Origin: Unio delphinus
Taxonomy: Eukaryota; Mollusca; Bivalvia; Unionida; Unionidae
DNA length: 64,000 nt
Direction: 5' to 3'
Assembly (NCBI GenBank): GCA_029339505.1
Contig: JAQISU010000134.1
Coordinates: 987,501 to 1,051,500, forward strand
Made by a program: the position numbers and the translations under genes. The stretch's first letter is position 1. Every line of letters begins with the position of its first letter. Below are positions 23,439 through 35,084 of the stretch, one piece after another. The notes under the pieces were generated by a model that was not told the DNA's origin, made no database searches, and saw only the letters and a list, made by a program, of their open reading frames with translations.

Positions 23439-24209
23439 TTAGTCAGTAAGAGACTGGTAAGCTCTTTTGACTGTGGTTACAATCCATAGTGGTTGCTGAA
23501 ATGTCTATGGAACCCTTGAGTGGGATTGAAAGACTCTTCCTGCCATATATTTTTCCTTTAAATTTCTTAAGACACCCTCTGATCTCTAAATGTAGTAAAC
23601 CATAGCATAAATTGACCAGTCTTTACTGTATAAAATATGGTTCCAGTCTAAACTGAAATCAATTTGTCCACCGAGTGCAAATGTTGTTTTTATTAGATTA
23701 CCGGTAGTCACTAATGGGATTTGTTGAATGTAAAACTGTAACAGTGCAAAATGTTTTTGATATTCTTACAGTACAATCTGCCATGGTCAACGTGACATGA
23801 AAAATTAACTTTGACATAATACTTAAATTGTTCTATTCTATATCTTTGCTCAAATTTCTGTTATTCCATCAAATTAATTTCATATTTTATTTTATTGTTT
23901 TCTCAAACCGGGTAATAAAACTGTGGCCAATCATCTCTTAGATAACGATAACCAAAGACCATAAACAGGAGGGGCAACTTCAGGGACTAGAGCTGGCACC
24001 TCTATAAATCTAAACGGAACATGAAAAAATGGGGACATTTATGCAAAAGAGCAGCAGTCGGATTTTAAGGACAATATCTATAGTTCATATTTCAATGTTT
24101 TCTCTCTGTTTGGATATTCTAAACATTAACAGTCACATTTTTCTAAAATAAGCAATACTACTATAACACTGTTCATTGCATATGGAGCTATAAAAGCATA
24201 CCATAACAT
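23439..24209. other. Non-coding DNA with a dispersed repeat
   Basis: The segment around 23840-24000 resembles 58200-58370: 'ttattttattgttt', 'atcatctc.t.gataac', 'gtaaccaaa.ac.ataa'. No gene recognised. Confidence 0.45.
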
Positions 24210-25100
24210 ACGCATGGCTACCATATACTAGGGCACATTACATAGTACACCCTCATTATAATGCTTAGTGGGAACCATAAATATGTACCATATTATAGGT
24301 GTGATTGCTTTAATGGTAGGGTACATTACACAGTACATCCTCCTAAAACAATGTTCATCAGAACCATAAATATGTACCATATTATAGGTGTGATTGCTTT
24401 TAATGGTAGGGTACATTACACAGTACATCCTCCTAAAACAATGTTCATCAGAATCATAAATATGTACCATATTATAGGTGTGATTGCTTTAATGGTAGGG
24501 TACATTACACAGTACATCCTCCTAAAACAATGGTCATCAGAATCATAAATATGTACCATATTATAGGTGTGATTGCTTTAATGGTAGGGTACATTACACA
24601 GTACATCCTCCTAAAACAATGTTCATCAGAATCATAAATATGTACCATATTATAAGTGTGATTGCCTTAATACTAGGGTACATTACACAGTACATCCTCC
24701 TAAAACAATGTTCATCAGAATCATAAATATGTACCATATTATAGGTGTGATTGCCTTAATACTAGGGTACATTACACAGTACATTCTCCTAAAACAATGT
24801 TCATCAGAATCATAAATATGTACCATAGTATAGGTGTGATTGCTTTAATGGTAGGGTACATTACACAGTACATCCTCCTAAAACAATGTTCATCAGAATC
24901 ATAAATATGTACCATATTATAAGTGTGATTGCCTTAATACTAGGGTACATTACACAGTACATCCTCCTAAAACAATGTTCATCAGAATCATAAATATGTA
25001 CCATATTATAAGTGTGATTGCCTTAATACTAGGGTACATTACACAGTACATCCTGCCTATAGCAATGTTCTGATTTGAAACCATAAATTTGTACACTTGT
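24210..25100. repeat. 89-bp minisatellite, about ten units
   Basis: Unit 'atgttcatcagaaccataaa', 'tatgtaccatattataggtg', 'tgattgctttaatggtaggg', 'tacattacacagtacatcct', 'cctaaaaca'. Variants 'gccttaatactaggg' cluster in the right half. The first and last units are diverged. Confidence 0.95.
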
Positions 25101-25203
25101 TGCCTTATGATAGCAGACATTATAAATAAAATACGTATCGCATAATGCAATTGGATCTATGACTATATGTACTTTACACCAAGAACATCATCAATGGTAA
25201 TTT

Positions 25204-25556
25204 ACACATGAGCAACATGTTTAATTGACCTCTGTGTAGATAGCTGAACATATGAGCAACATGTTTAATTGACCTCTGTGTAGATAGCTGAACATATGAG
25301 CAACATGTTTAATTGACCTCTGTGTAGATAACTGAACATATGAGCAACATGTTGAATTGACCTCTGTGTAGATAGCTGAACATATGAGCAACATGTTTAA
25401 TTGACCTCTGTGTAGATAACTGAACATATGAGCAACATGTTGAATTGACCTCTATGTAGATAACTGAACATATGAGCAACATGTTTAATTGACCTCTGTG
25501 TAGATAACTGAACATATGAGCAATATGGTTAACAGTCCTCCAAGCAGATAACTGAA
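25204..25556. repeat. 44-bp minisatellite, eight units
   Basis: Unit 'agcaacatgtttaattgacc', 'tctgtgtagatagctgaaca', 'tatg'; the last unit is degenerate. Confidence 0.95.
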
Positions 25557-26000
25557 ATGTTTGCACCTCTTTTCTTTTTACAACAGTAACCTTGACCTTT
25601 GCATTTTTACCAGTCCATCTTGTGCCTTGAAGCATTGGTCAGGTATGCGCTGCATAAAAAATGCTTTTATGCAGGCAACACTTTTCTTCCATCCCAAAAA
25701 AGCAATTTAGCCATAAAGGTATGTGATGTAGAAATACTATTATTGCATGCAAACCATTTTTACCTTGACATTTGACCTAAAATCCGAAATAACTAGAATC
25801 CTTCCTTACCTTCAAGTGCAGGTCATCCACAGAGAATAGTATCTGTAGATGAAGGAAAATTCAAGTTATTGTGCAAAAACAATTCGTCTTCTTTCAAAGT
25901 GACCTAGACCTTTAACCCTGAAATTAATCAGATTCTTCCCCAAGTGCAAGCCATCCACAAATTTTGTTAACTGTAGATGGTGGACAACTACAATTAATCT
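25557..26000. repeat. TGACCT-type dispersed repeats
   Basis: Units of about 150 bp carry 'accttgacctttgcat', 'accttgacatttgacc' and 'gtgacctagacctttaaccc', each followed by an 'aagtgca.g.catccacaa' and 'ctgtagatg' phrase. Same type as at 4300-4540 and 63660-63990. Confidence 0.6.
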
Positions 26001-26439
26001 GTGGAAACCCAAACTGGAAGGGTAGACATCATCCTTATTATCGGTTTTTTGTTTCATACCAAAGTACCTTTTAATGAAGAAACACTTTCTGTAGTAAAAT
26101 TATGTAAGAATTTTATAATTCATTCAAAGTTCAAGAGGATAAAACTAACACGCTTGACAATGAGTAAAAATGTTATGCTGTTATTTTCAGCATTAGTGAA
26201 ATCAGGAAAAGTTTGATTGGCAGCTTCAGTGAGACAAAATTGCAGCTGGTTGGCTGATTTAATCACACAACACCTGCAGAACCATTGCCTGTGTAATTTC
26301 ATGTGACATGAAATTACTCTACTGTAGGATCTTAGAATATATTAGACCAAGAGAAATAAAAGCTCCTTCCTGTTGTTTTGTATAATAGAAATCAATTAAA
26401 AATAAATTAATTAAATTTAAATTTATTAAAAACCAATTG
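26001..26439. other. AT-rich non-coding DNA
   Basis: Includes an AT-only stretch with inverted symmetry near 26395-26430. No gene recognised. Confidence 0.4.
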
Positions 26440-26615
26440 AGTACATTTTAACAACATATCAGCACATTAATGATTATTTAGTGCTTAGGCAATGGGAGTA
26501 AACTGCGTTGCCCTGAGACATATTGCAGCATCTGATTCCTGAAGCTGGTTAAGGCAGGATTTGAACCTGCATCAAAATGACTATCAGTCAAGCACACTCT
26601 ACACCCACCAACAAA
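26440..26615 (-). mobile_element. tRNA-derived fragment, possible third SINE family
   Basis: On the minus strand, 'gcaggttcaaatcctgc' near 26557-26573 forms a perfect five-base T-arm with a seven-base loop and matches a Pol III B-box. An A-box-like 'gggtgtagagtgt' lies upstream. About 120 bp of body follows on the minus strand and ends near 'gatatgttgttaaaatgt'. The sequence differs from SINE families 1 and 2. The 3' end is a guess. Confidence 0.55.
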
Positions 26616-26649
26616 TAAGACACAAATTATTACACTACAGCATTAATTA

Positions 26650-26752
26650 GAGTCTCACATACCCACATTGGCTGAACCTGAGACTTGAACCCACACAGTC
26701 AAAGATGAGATGGCAAGGATCTGGTAATGGTGAACGCTTTGGACTACTCAGC
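26650..26752 (-). mobile_element. SINE family 1 head fragment
   Basis: The minus strand shows the B-box region ('tgggttcaagtctcaggttc') and body to 'atgtgagactc'. The A-box end is diverged ('ggctgagtagtccaaagcg'). Confidence 0.75.
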
Positions 26753-26899
26753 CAAGTGTGTTAACAACAATAGGGCAAAAAGTAGGATTGTGTTTTATTA
26801 TGGCATTAAGGTCTCCTTCTATTAGGGATGAGATAATCTGACAATGTGGAACTGTTTAACACAAAGATTGTCTGTGTGCCATATGTACTTGCCAGTAAG

Positions 26900-27012
26900 T
26901 CCAGCTGCAAACAGCTTGACCCTGATCTACTGCCACATAATGCACCAATATATCAGGGTCTATGTTGTTTGTTCTGCTGATTACTTCTAAAAAAAATCTG
27001 CAGAGACCCAAA
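26900..27012. repeat. Dispersed repeat, copy 2
   Basis: Aligns with 7250-7375 through 'gggtctatgttg', 'ctgctgatta' and 'ctgcagagaccc'. Confidence 0.45.
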
Positions 27013-27085
27013 TATGCTGGCATTTTATGCAACAACAGATCTAGGTCTGTATACAGTTTGCAATTGTACTCAATTTATGAGCAAA

Positions 27086-27305
27086 TATGTATGTATGTAT
27101 GAATGCATGCATTTATGTATGTATGTATGTATGTATGTATGTATGTATGTATGTATGTATGTATGTATGTATGTATGTATGTATGTATGTATGTATGTAT
27201 GTATGTATGTATGTATGTATGTATGCATGCATGCATGCATGCATGCATGCATGCACGCATGCATGCACGCACATACGTATGTATGCATGCATGCATACAT
27301 GTATG
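27086..27305. repeat. (TATG)n/(GCAT)n microsatellite
   Basis: About 220 bp of tetranucleotide repeat. The frames of tens of codons in several phases (YVCMYVCM, HTYIHTYI) are artefacts of this array. Confidence 0.97.
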
Positions 27306-27600
27306 AATGTATGGCTGCAGGGAGAAGGATTGTAAAATTAAGTAATTATGATTTTGATAACAATACTGCTGCTGCTGCTGCTGATGATGATAATGCTGAT
27401 GATGATGGTGGGTTCATTGACATCAAAGTCAGCAAAAACAAAATAGGTCAATGACAATGAGAAACAGTAAGAGTTTAATAGGCTTATTATTTAGCATGTA
27501 TTAATTTTGAAAGAATTATGGCAACACCAGTCAATCAGAGATGTTGCTGTTAAGAATTTTTTAAAATTAAAAATAATGCAAAATATGGTAGTCTGCTTTA
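27306..27600. other. Non-coding DNA
   Basis: Short (CTG)n and (GAT)n runs at 27367-27405. Nothing else. Confidence 0.4.
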
Positions 27601-27842
27601 TTGTTGTTGTTTGTGTTAAAGGATTTAATGCCAATTTCCAGTATACATGATAGACTACTCATGGCAGCCAGAATATTTGATGGAGGAAGAACCCACGAAA
27701 ACCCAGGGAAGAACCATCGACCCTCAGGAAGCTACAGGTAACCTATCTCACATGCTCACATTTGTCATTAGCCTGAGACTCGAACTCACATTAGGACTGA
27801 AGTGAGATGTCACCTTAGACCATGCATTCACCTGGCCCCTCT
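27601..27842 (-). mobile_element. SINE family 1, near full length
   Basis: The minus strand runs from 'ccagaggggccaggtgaat' through the B-box ('gagttcgagtctcagg') and body. The 3' domain follows ('gttcttcctccatcaaatat', 'ggctgccatgagtagtc') and then a (CAA)n tail. The middle is somewhat diverged. No clear target duplication. Confidence 0.85.
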
Positions 27843-27889
27843 GGAGTTTTGTATTTAAGACAAATTATACATAGAAATCTTGCTTGGTC

Positions 27890-27944
27890 TATGATATATC
27901 GCTATTTAGTAAGACAAACCTTAACCTTAATGTATCGCTAATTA

Positions 27945-28034
<90 letters not shown>

Positions 28035-28124
28035 AGTATACAAATAGTCTTTGATATGTCCCTAATTAGTAAGACAAACTGTAAACTTTTATATATGACA
28101 AATTAGCTAATTAGTAAGATTACT
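27890..28124. repeat. 'ctaattagtaagacaaac' repeat with an expanded (AT)n
   Basis: Four degenerate units carry 'gctatttagtaagacaaacc' or 'ctaattagtaagac'. One is swollen by an (AT)n run at 27945-28032. Confidence 0.75.
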
Positions 28125-28144
28125 TTTCAACACCTCTCTCTCTC

Positions 28145-28219
<75 letters not shown>

Positions 28220-28238
28220 AGAGAGAGAGGTGTTGAAA
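28125..28238. repeat. Perfect inverted repeat with (AT)n core
   Basis: Arms of 23 bp at 28125-28147 and 28216-28238 are perfect reverse complements (left arm contains 'caacacctctctctctcttt'). They enclose about 68 bp of (AT)n, so the whole 114 bp could extrude as a cruciform. Confidence 0.93.
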
Positions 28239-29227
28239 TATATATATAATCTGGCAATGAGTTTTGATTCCAATTAGCAGTTGTAATGCAATAAAATCCT
28301 CTGTATACTGGCTGCCTCTGTAAAAAGGACAATAAAGTAGTAAAAGTATTAATAGTGGTAGTAGTAATAGAGAAATTACTTTTTTTAAATTAATGAAACA
28401 GGACCAAACAGAGAATCAAATTCAAAACACATGATATGCCAAGCTAATGCTCAATATCTGTGCCAGTCTGAGGGTGACTTGAATCTGCGTCATGTATGGC
28501 TTTAAATCCAATATGGGAACTTTGAATTAGTGATATTTTCTTCCATAATTGGGATACAGTATCACTATTAATTTAATGCTTGTACACAATGGTCTTGAAG
28601 CAAGACAGCCATATTGTCTGATAGACTGGTACACTAATGAACAAAGTATGTCATTTTATTAATTTATGGGCATCCTTTATCACTGGATTTTGCTTTTATT
28701 GTTCGTCTCATTATGTTTATCGAGGAGATTGGAAGCAGATTTACAGCTATATTAAAGATGATGACATCTTAAAATGGATTGTCATCTCAAGACAGAAAAG
28801 GGGGGAACAAAAACATCGATAACAGGAAGCATCCTATTGTAAGGAAGAACATTCGTCATTTTAATCTTAAATGGCTATAAATTTAGCTGTGTGGAATACA
28901 AGCTGGCAGTTGGTCCAAACAAAAATATGCAATTTTTTATGCAAGTACAGCTTTCACCAGTTATAATGATGTAGTTAGGGTCTATAACAACTGATAGCAT
29001 TATGTGCCAAACTGTTATACTAAGTACTGTGGTATAGTAGGTACTGTCAAATTTATTCAATATTGGCATTCTGAAATTGATGTTAAGGTATAAGACTCAG
29101 TTTCCTACAATCCTTATTGTTACTGTACATTGGTATGACTTTGGTCAATAGGTTCATTGTAGTACTGCGTTGTATCCAAAATCATGTTATAATGGGAGAG
29201 ATATCTGCAATACACAGAGACATAGCT
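28239..29227. other. Non-coding DNA
   Basis: No gene or array recognised. 'catgttataatgggagaga' near 29184 resembles the core of the 54-bp array. Confidence 0.4.
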
Positions 29228-29305
29228 CAACACAAAATACTAATTGAAACACAAAATACTAATTGAAACACAAAATACTAATTTAAACACAAAATACTAA
29301 TACAG
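29228..29305. repeat. 19-bp minisatellite
   Basis: Four units of 'cacaaaatactaattgaaa'. Confidence 0.9.
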
Positions 29306-29499
29306 ACATTTCAATAAGCCTGTTTTCTGCTCTTGTTTTCACTGATATAATCAATAATCAAAATAATTATTTGTCAAATCTGTCATGTAAAATCCAATAT
29401 GGCTGCTTTTGACAAAATTGTAAAAGAAAGCCTAATTCTATTATTCTCATGTTTATCATCATCAAGTGTGGGTGAATTCTGATACCATACTTTATGCAA

Positions 29500-29924
29500 T
29501 ACTTTTACTCTGTGCTGATGTAATATTTATTGGGGTTAATTTTATGAGTTTTTACTCTATGCTCATGTAATATTTATTGGGGTTAATTTTATGAGTTTTT
29601 ACTCTGTGCTCATGTAATATTTATTGGGGTTAGTTTTATGAGTTTTTACTCTGTGCTGATGTAATATTTATTGGGGTTAATTTTATGAGTTTTTACTCTG
29701 TGCTGATGTAATATTTATTGGGGTTAATTTTATGAGTTTTTACTCTATGCTCATGTAATATTTATTGGGGTTAATTTTATGAGTTTTTACTCTATGCTCA
29801 TGTAATATTTATTGGGGTTAATTTTATGAGTTTTTACTCTATGCTCATGTAATATTTATTGGGGTTAATTTTATGAGTTTTTACTCTGTGCTCATGTAAT
29901 ATTTATTGGGGTTAGTTTTTACTC
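29500..29924. repeat. 47-bp minisatellite, nine units
   Basis: Unit 'tttttactctgtgctgatgt', 'aatatttattggggttaatt', 'ttatgag'. Differences among units are limited (gtgctgat or atgctcat). Confidence 0.95.
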
Positions 29925-29963
29925 AGATGATATTAATCTCACACCAATCAGCATAGATAGATA

Positions 29964-30012
29964 AACTCATGAAATTAACCGCAATAAATATTACATCAGC
30001 ACAGAGTAAAAG
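29964..30012. repeat. Inverted copy of the 47-bp unit
   Basis: 'aactcatgaaattaaccgca' followed by 'ataaatattacatcagcaca' and 'gagtaaaag' is the reverse complement of one array unit with about two mismatches. It lies 40 bp beyond the array end. Confidence 0.9.
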
Positions 30013-30572
30013 AATCAAGGAGAAAGGTAATGCAGGGTGCGAGGGAGATTATTTTAATGCACAAACTGAATGTGCAAAAAATACAAAGAAAATTCATAGA
30101 ATAAAAGGTTTAAGCATCCAAACCCATTTTTATACATGCATTTTTCATGTCTGAAGGCTATTTTGGACAACACTTGATGCTCAGAGTGCAAACTATAGGC
30201 ATTCTGTACAAGCAAATCTAAATACCGGTACTTGTCACCTTTGCAGTTTTTGAGATATTTTACTTGCCTTCAACCCACATGTTGATTGCCAGGAATAGCT
30301 TTAGCAAACACACAGCTGGATTTTAAAAAATATCAAATCAAAAGCTAAAAAAGATGTACGCCAACAATTTATTAAAATAAAGATTTCCAAATTTTAACAC
30401 AAAACAAACCCTATTCAAGCATAATGTGTTTCATACTTAAAATACTACAAAAATACCTGTAATAAAGCCACATGTATTTCATATTTTAATATACAAATTG
30501 ACAATATTTCATTAAAATGGTTTTGATCATACCTAAATTAAAGGTCTCAACAAGTAAACATTGGCAACTATT

Positions 30573-30915
30573 CAATCAGGTGTCTTTCAAGGATCAGTTT
30601 TAGGCCCTCATCTTTCTTATCTATATCAGTGATCTACCATTAAATAATTAATCCACAAATACAGATTTGTTTGTAGATGATGCAACCTTGTACACATCTA
30701 GTTCTGATACTGAAGTTATTCAAACTAAGACCTTATTATTGTCCAAAACTGGGCACAACAAAAAAGGATGATAATTAATGAAGGTAAAACAAAATGTATG
30801 ATTGTAGGGACATCACAAAAGCTACATAAGTTAAGGAACCCTGAAATGTCTCTTACAATAAATAATCATTCATTAGAAAATGTCAAACATGAAAGGCTTG
30901 TAGGTGTGTCCATAT
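30573..30915 (+). pseudogene. Reverse transcriptase fragment of a non-LTR retrotransposon
   Basis: Part of the RT palm can be read across frames: QGSVLGPHL, a frameshift, then FLIYISDLPLNN, a stop, then FVDDATLY at 30670-30693 (the catalytic YxDD motif with F for Y). After further shifts a stretch near 30770-30900 resembles the usual INEGKTKCMIVG and HERLVGV segments. The fragment is about 110 residues of a polymerase that normally exceeds 700. It has at least two frame breaks, so it is dead. It differs from the CR1-like family at 10.8-13.3 kb; jockey-like or a related clade is possible. It lies between degenerate units of the array at 30916-31600. Confidence 0.8.
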
Positions 30916-31600
30916 ATGTTCTCAGTTAGTATGTATTTTCATTTTTTAATATACTAAAACAACTTGTACTCAGTCAGAATATGTAACATATTTTAACACT
31001 AGAAACCTGAAGTCAAGCATCTGTCTTTGATATTTTAACACACCAAACAATATGTTCTCAAAAAGTATGTTTCATTATTTTGACAAACAAAACATGTTAT
31101 CAACTACAGTAGAACCTGTATTGAAAGACCACCCCTTCTGCCAAAAAATAATGGTCTCTCAAGACAGGTGGTCTCTTATAACAGGTCATAACACTATATA
31201 ATCGATAAGTATGTGCATGGAAATTCTGGTATCGTAAAACAGGTGGTCTCTCACAGCAATGGTCTCACAAGACAGGTTTTACTGCAGTATGCATTTTTCA
31301 TATTTTAAGACACACAACAACCTGTTCTCAACTAGTATGCATTTCATATTTTAACACACTAAACAACATGTTCTCAACTAATGTTTTTCATATTTCAACA
31401 CACTAAACAACCTGTACTTAACTAGCATGTCTTTCATATTTTACCACACAAAACAATCTGTACTCAACTAGCATGTTTTTCATATTTTACCACACAAAAC
31501 AACCTGTACTCCACTAGCATGTTTTTCATATTTTACCACACAAAACAATCTGTATTCAAGTATATATGCCTTGTGTAAAACACATGTACTCAAGCAGCAT
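30916..31600. repeat. Degenerate 47-bp minisatellite
   Basis: Units such as 'gcatgtttttcatattttac' + 'cacacaaaacaatctgtact' + 'caactag' are regular at 31380-31560 and diverged before that. Similar phrases ('gtgtttcatacttaaaa') occur from about 30380, so the array may once have included the RT fragment's insertion site. A TIR element interrupts it at 31107-31284. Confidence 0.8.
31107..31284. mobile_element. Small TIR element (pogo/Tigger-like MITE) in an array
   Basis: The left terminus 'cagtagaacctgtattgaaa' and the inverted right terminus 'cagtaaaacctgtcttgtga' match at most positions; termini reading CAGT next to TA are usual for Tc1/mariner-pogo elements. TA precedes the left end; on the right TA follows after an extra 'cag'. 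At 178 bp with no coding frame it would be non-autonomous. A partial relative is at 16786-16898. Confidence 0.65.
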
Positions 31601-31741
31601 GTGAAACTTAAATGTCACAGTAAATTCACGTAAATCTAGCTACAACATGTCAGATCTAAAGGTATCTAAACAGTAGCAAATGTTGCCAAAGGAACACCCC
31701 CACCCACCAACACACCTCTAAAGGAATGAAAATCAAAGTGA

Positions 31742-33498
31742 CCTAACTATTTCAAGTGGTGTACATTGAAAGGAACTTAAGTATTTCAAGTAGTGTCTGC
31801 AGGAACTTAAGAATTTCAAGTAGTGTATGCAGGAACTAAGTATTTCAAGTAGTGTATACAGGAACTTAAGTATTTCAAATAGTGTATACAGGAAGTTAAG
31901 TATTTCAAGTAGTGTATACAGGAACTAAGTATTTCAAGTAGTGTATACAGGAACTTAAGTATTTCAAGTAGTGTATACAGAAACTTAAGTATTTCAAGTA
32001 GTGTATGCAGGAACTAAGTATTTCAAGTAGTGTATACAGGAACTTAAGTATTTCAAGTAGTGTATACAGAAACTTAAGTATTTCAAGTAGTGTATGCAGG
32101 AACTAAGTATTTCAAGTAGTGTATACAGGAACTTAAGTATTTCAAGTAGTGTATGCAGGAACTAAGTATTTCAAGTAGTGTATACAGGAACTTAAGTATT
32201 TCAAGTAGTGTATACAGAAACTTAAGTATTTCAAGTAGTGTATGCAGGAACTAAGTATTTCAAGTAGTGTATACAGGAACTTAAGTATTTCAAGTAGTGT
32301 ATACAGGAACTTAAGTATTTCAAGCAGTGTATGCAGGAACTTAAGTATTTCAAGTAGTGTATACAGGAACTTAATCATTTCAAGTAGTGTATGCAGGAAC
32401 AAAGTATTTCAAGTAGTGTATATAGGAACTTAAGTATTTCAAGTAGTGTATACAGAAACTTAAGTATTTCAAGTAGTGTATGCAGGAACATAAGTATTTC
32501 AAGTAGTGTATACAGGAACTTAAGTATTTCAAGTAGTGTATACAGGAACTTAAGTATTTCAAGTAGTGTATGCAGGAACTAAGTATTTCAAGTAGTGTAT
32601 ATAGGAACTTAAGTGTTTCAAGTAGTGTATGCAGGAACTTAAGTATTTCAAGTAGTGTATACAGGAACTTAAGTATTTCAAGTAGTGTATGCAGGAACTT
32701 AAGTATTTCAAGTGATGTATACAGGAACTTAAGTATTTCAAGTAGTGTATACAGGAACTTAAGTGTTTCAAGTAGTGTATACAGGAACTAAGTATTTCAA
32801 GTAGTGTATACAGGAACTAAGTATTTCAAGTAGTGTATACAGGAACTAAGTATTTCAAGTAGTGTATACAGGAACTAAGTATTTCAAGTAGTGTATACAT
32901 GAACTTTAGTATTTCAAGTAGTGTATGCAGGAACTAAGTATTTCAAGTAGTGTATACAGGAACTTAAGTATTTCAAGTAGTGTATACAGGAACTTAAGTA
33001 TTTCAAGTAGTGTATGCAGGAACTTAAGTATTTCAAGTGGTGCCTACAGTGAGTTAATCATTTCAAGTGGAGTATTATAGGGACTTAATTTTTTCATACG
33101 GTATATATGGGGACTTGAATTATTCAAGTCAAACCTACAGGGAATTGAGTATTTTATGTAGTGTCTACAGGGACTTAAGTTTTTGATGTTAAGTATAGAA
33201 GGACTTGAGTATTTTATGTAGTGTATACAGGGACTTGAGTATTTTCTGTAGTGTATACAGGGACTTGAGTATTTTATGTAGTGTATACAAGGACTTGAGT
33301 ATTTTATGTAGTGTATACAGGGACTTAAGTTTTTGATGTTAAGTATACAAGGACTTGAGTATTTTATGTAGTGTATACAGGGACTTGAGTATTTTATGTA
33401 GTGTATACAGGGACTTGAGTATTTTATGTAGTGTATACAGGGATTTAAGTATTTCAAGTGGTGTCAACACAATTTCAGGTGGTGTATAAGGGGACTCA
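31742..33498. repeat. 30-bp minisatellite, about 58 units
   Basis: Main unit 'gtatttcaagtagtgtatac' + 'aggaacttaa' (30 bp, or 29 bp with one t fewer). From about 33050 a second sub-family of the same length takes over ('agtattttatgtagtgtata' + 'cagggacttg'). Three-unit blocks (tatgcagg/tatacagg/tatacaga) repeat between 31900 and 32260. Frames with 10-residue repeats are by-products. Confidence 0.96.
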
Positions 33499-33589
33499 TT
33501 TCTGTGCAATATGAAAAGAAATGTGAGGTTCTTTTTACGTTCACCTTCATCTTCAAAAACATGATATGTAATTATGAGTGTGGGCAGAA

Positions 33590-33815
33590 AAAAAGAAATT
33601 TGTCAGTCATTGACCATATAACTAACTAAAATTTGTCTATTGTTTACCATGTAACTAAACTGAAATGTTTTCATCATTGACCATGGAACTAAACTCATAT
33701 TTGTCCATCATTGACCACGTAACTAAAAATTATTTATCATTGACCATATATCTTTAAATTTGTCTATTGTTGTCTGCATAACTTAACTGAAATTTGAACA
33801 TTAGAAACATAACTC
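33590..33815. repeat. Degenerate 35-40-bp minisatellite
   Basis: About six units share 'aaatttgtc.attg..taccatgtaactaa'. Confidence 0.8.
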
Positions 33816-35084
33816 AATTCAGTTTATTAATTTTTCACCAATGGAATTTCAACAAATCTTTCCATATTGTAAAGTTTAGTTATCTTTATTGACACAGAGT
33901 GAGACCATAAAAAAACAACAAGAAAAACAAAGGTAATGTTCACCATCAATGTTACTATACAAAACTTCACCCAAGACATATCTGTCATCATATGTTTTGA
34001 AAAAAAAACTGGTTTACATATGCCTTTAAAATTTGCGCTTTTTCATATTGTCTTTTGGATTTATGCTGGTGGTCAATGGATGTAGGGGAAGTGATTTTTT
34101 GGATTAAACTGTTAAAAGTCTTGTCAATTTAATGTTTCATTTTTAAAAGTGCAATAATTTGTCAATTATAAAAAAATGGCTGAAACAATTTTAATTAAAT
34201 AAGTTAATTTTTTTATAGTTAATTTTCTTTGCCTTGACAAAATCTACAGTCTATTAAAAAACTATTCTGCTGTAAGCTCCTTTTGTGCTAAACAATTATT
34301 TTTACATCAGAATTTGTCAAATCCAGATGAAAATTAATTAAAAGGTTTTAATTAGGGATATATTTGCAGGTCATTTCTTGCACAATCTTCCTGGACTTTC
34401 ATGCTATCAGTCACAATTGCATTATAATTCTGTTGAAAAGTCTTTGGAAAAAACAGTCATCTAAATTTTTGGGTGATAAGTAATGGTGGTACATTGTAAT
34501 ATAATTTCAAAACTTGTACAAATTTAATTTCAAGATTTAATTGTGGCTATATTAGCTGGCAGATCATTCCTTGTACAGTCTTGCTGGACTATGATGCATT
34601 TCAGACATTTTGTTAAAATTCTTTTGAGAATTCTTTGGGAAAAAACATCATTTAAATTTGTTTGTGTTGAGTAATCGTGGCAATATAATTTGATGTCTAA
34701 TTCAAATTGCTTATGCTAATTGAAAGGCCTTCAATCCATTCTGCTTTCTGTCAATTTTTCTTTTTACATTAATTTATTCAATGGTTTCTATCTGCTCATA
34801 GCAGTGTCCACAAAATGAAATGATTTTAACAAAACTGATTAACTGAAATAGGATGAAGAAAGATATCATGCAACATAAAAAGGCAACACTGTCTTCACTA
34901 ATAATATAATGCTACTAGGACTGATTTATTTGATAATTTCATTTTAAATTAATTATATAAAGTGAGACATTTATGTAACAAGAGTCTCCTGAAGAGAGTC
35001 ATGCTCATGCTGGCAAAAGAATCTGCAGGAATTCAAGATTAAACCATTTTATTTCCTTTAACTGTCAAATTTTGAAAACCATCT
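33816..35084. other. AT-rich non-coding DNA with a diverged duplication
   Basis: Segments near 34365-34530 and 34555-34700 align: 'tcttgcacaatcttcctgga' against 'ccttgtacagtcttgctgga', then 'ctttggaaaaaacagtcatc' against 'ctttgggaaaaaacatcatt'. No gene recognised. Confidence 0.5.

Noticed and set aside
27014..27454. 146-codon frame rich in YVCM and HAC repeats
   Set aside because: Runs through the (TATG)n/(GCAT)n tract; other frames of the same tract are open as well.
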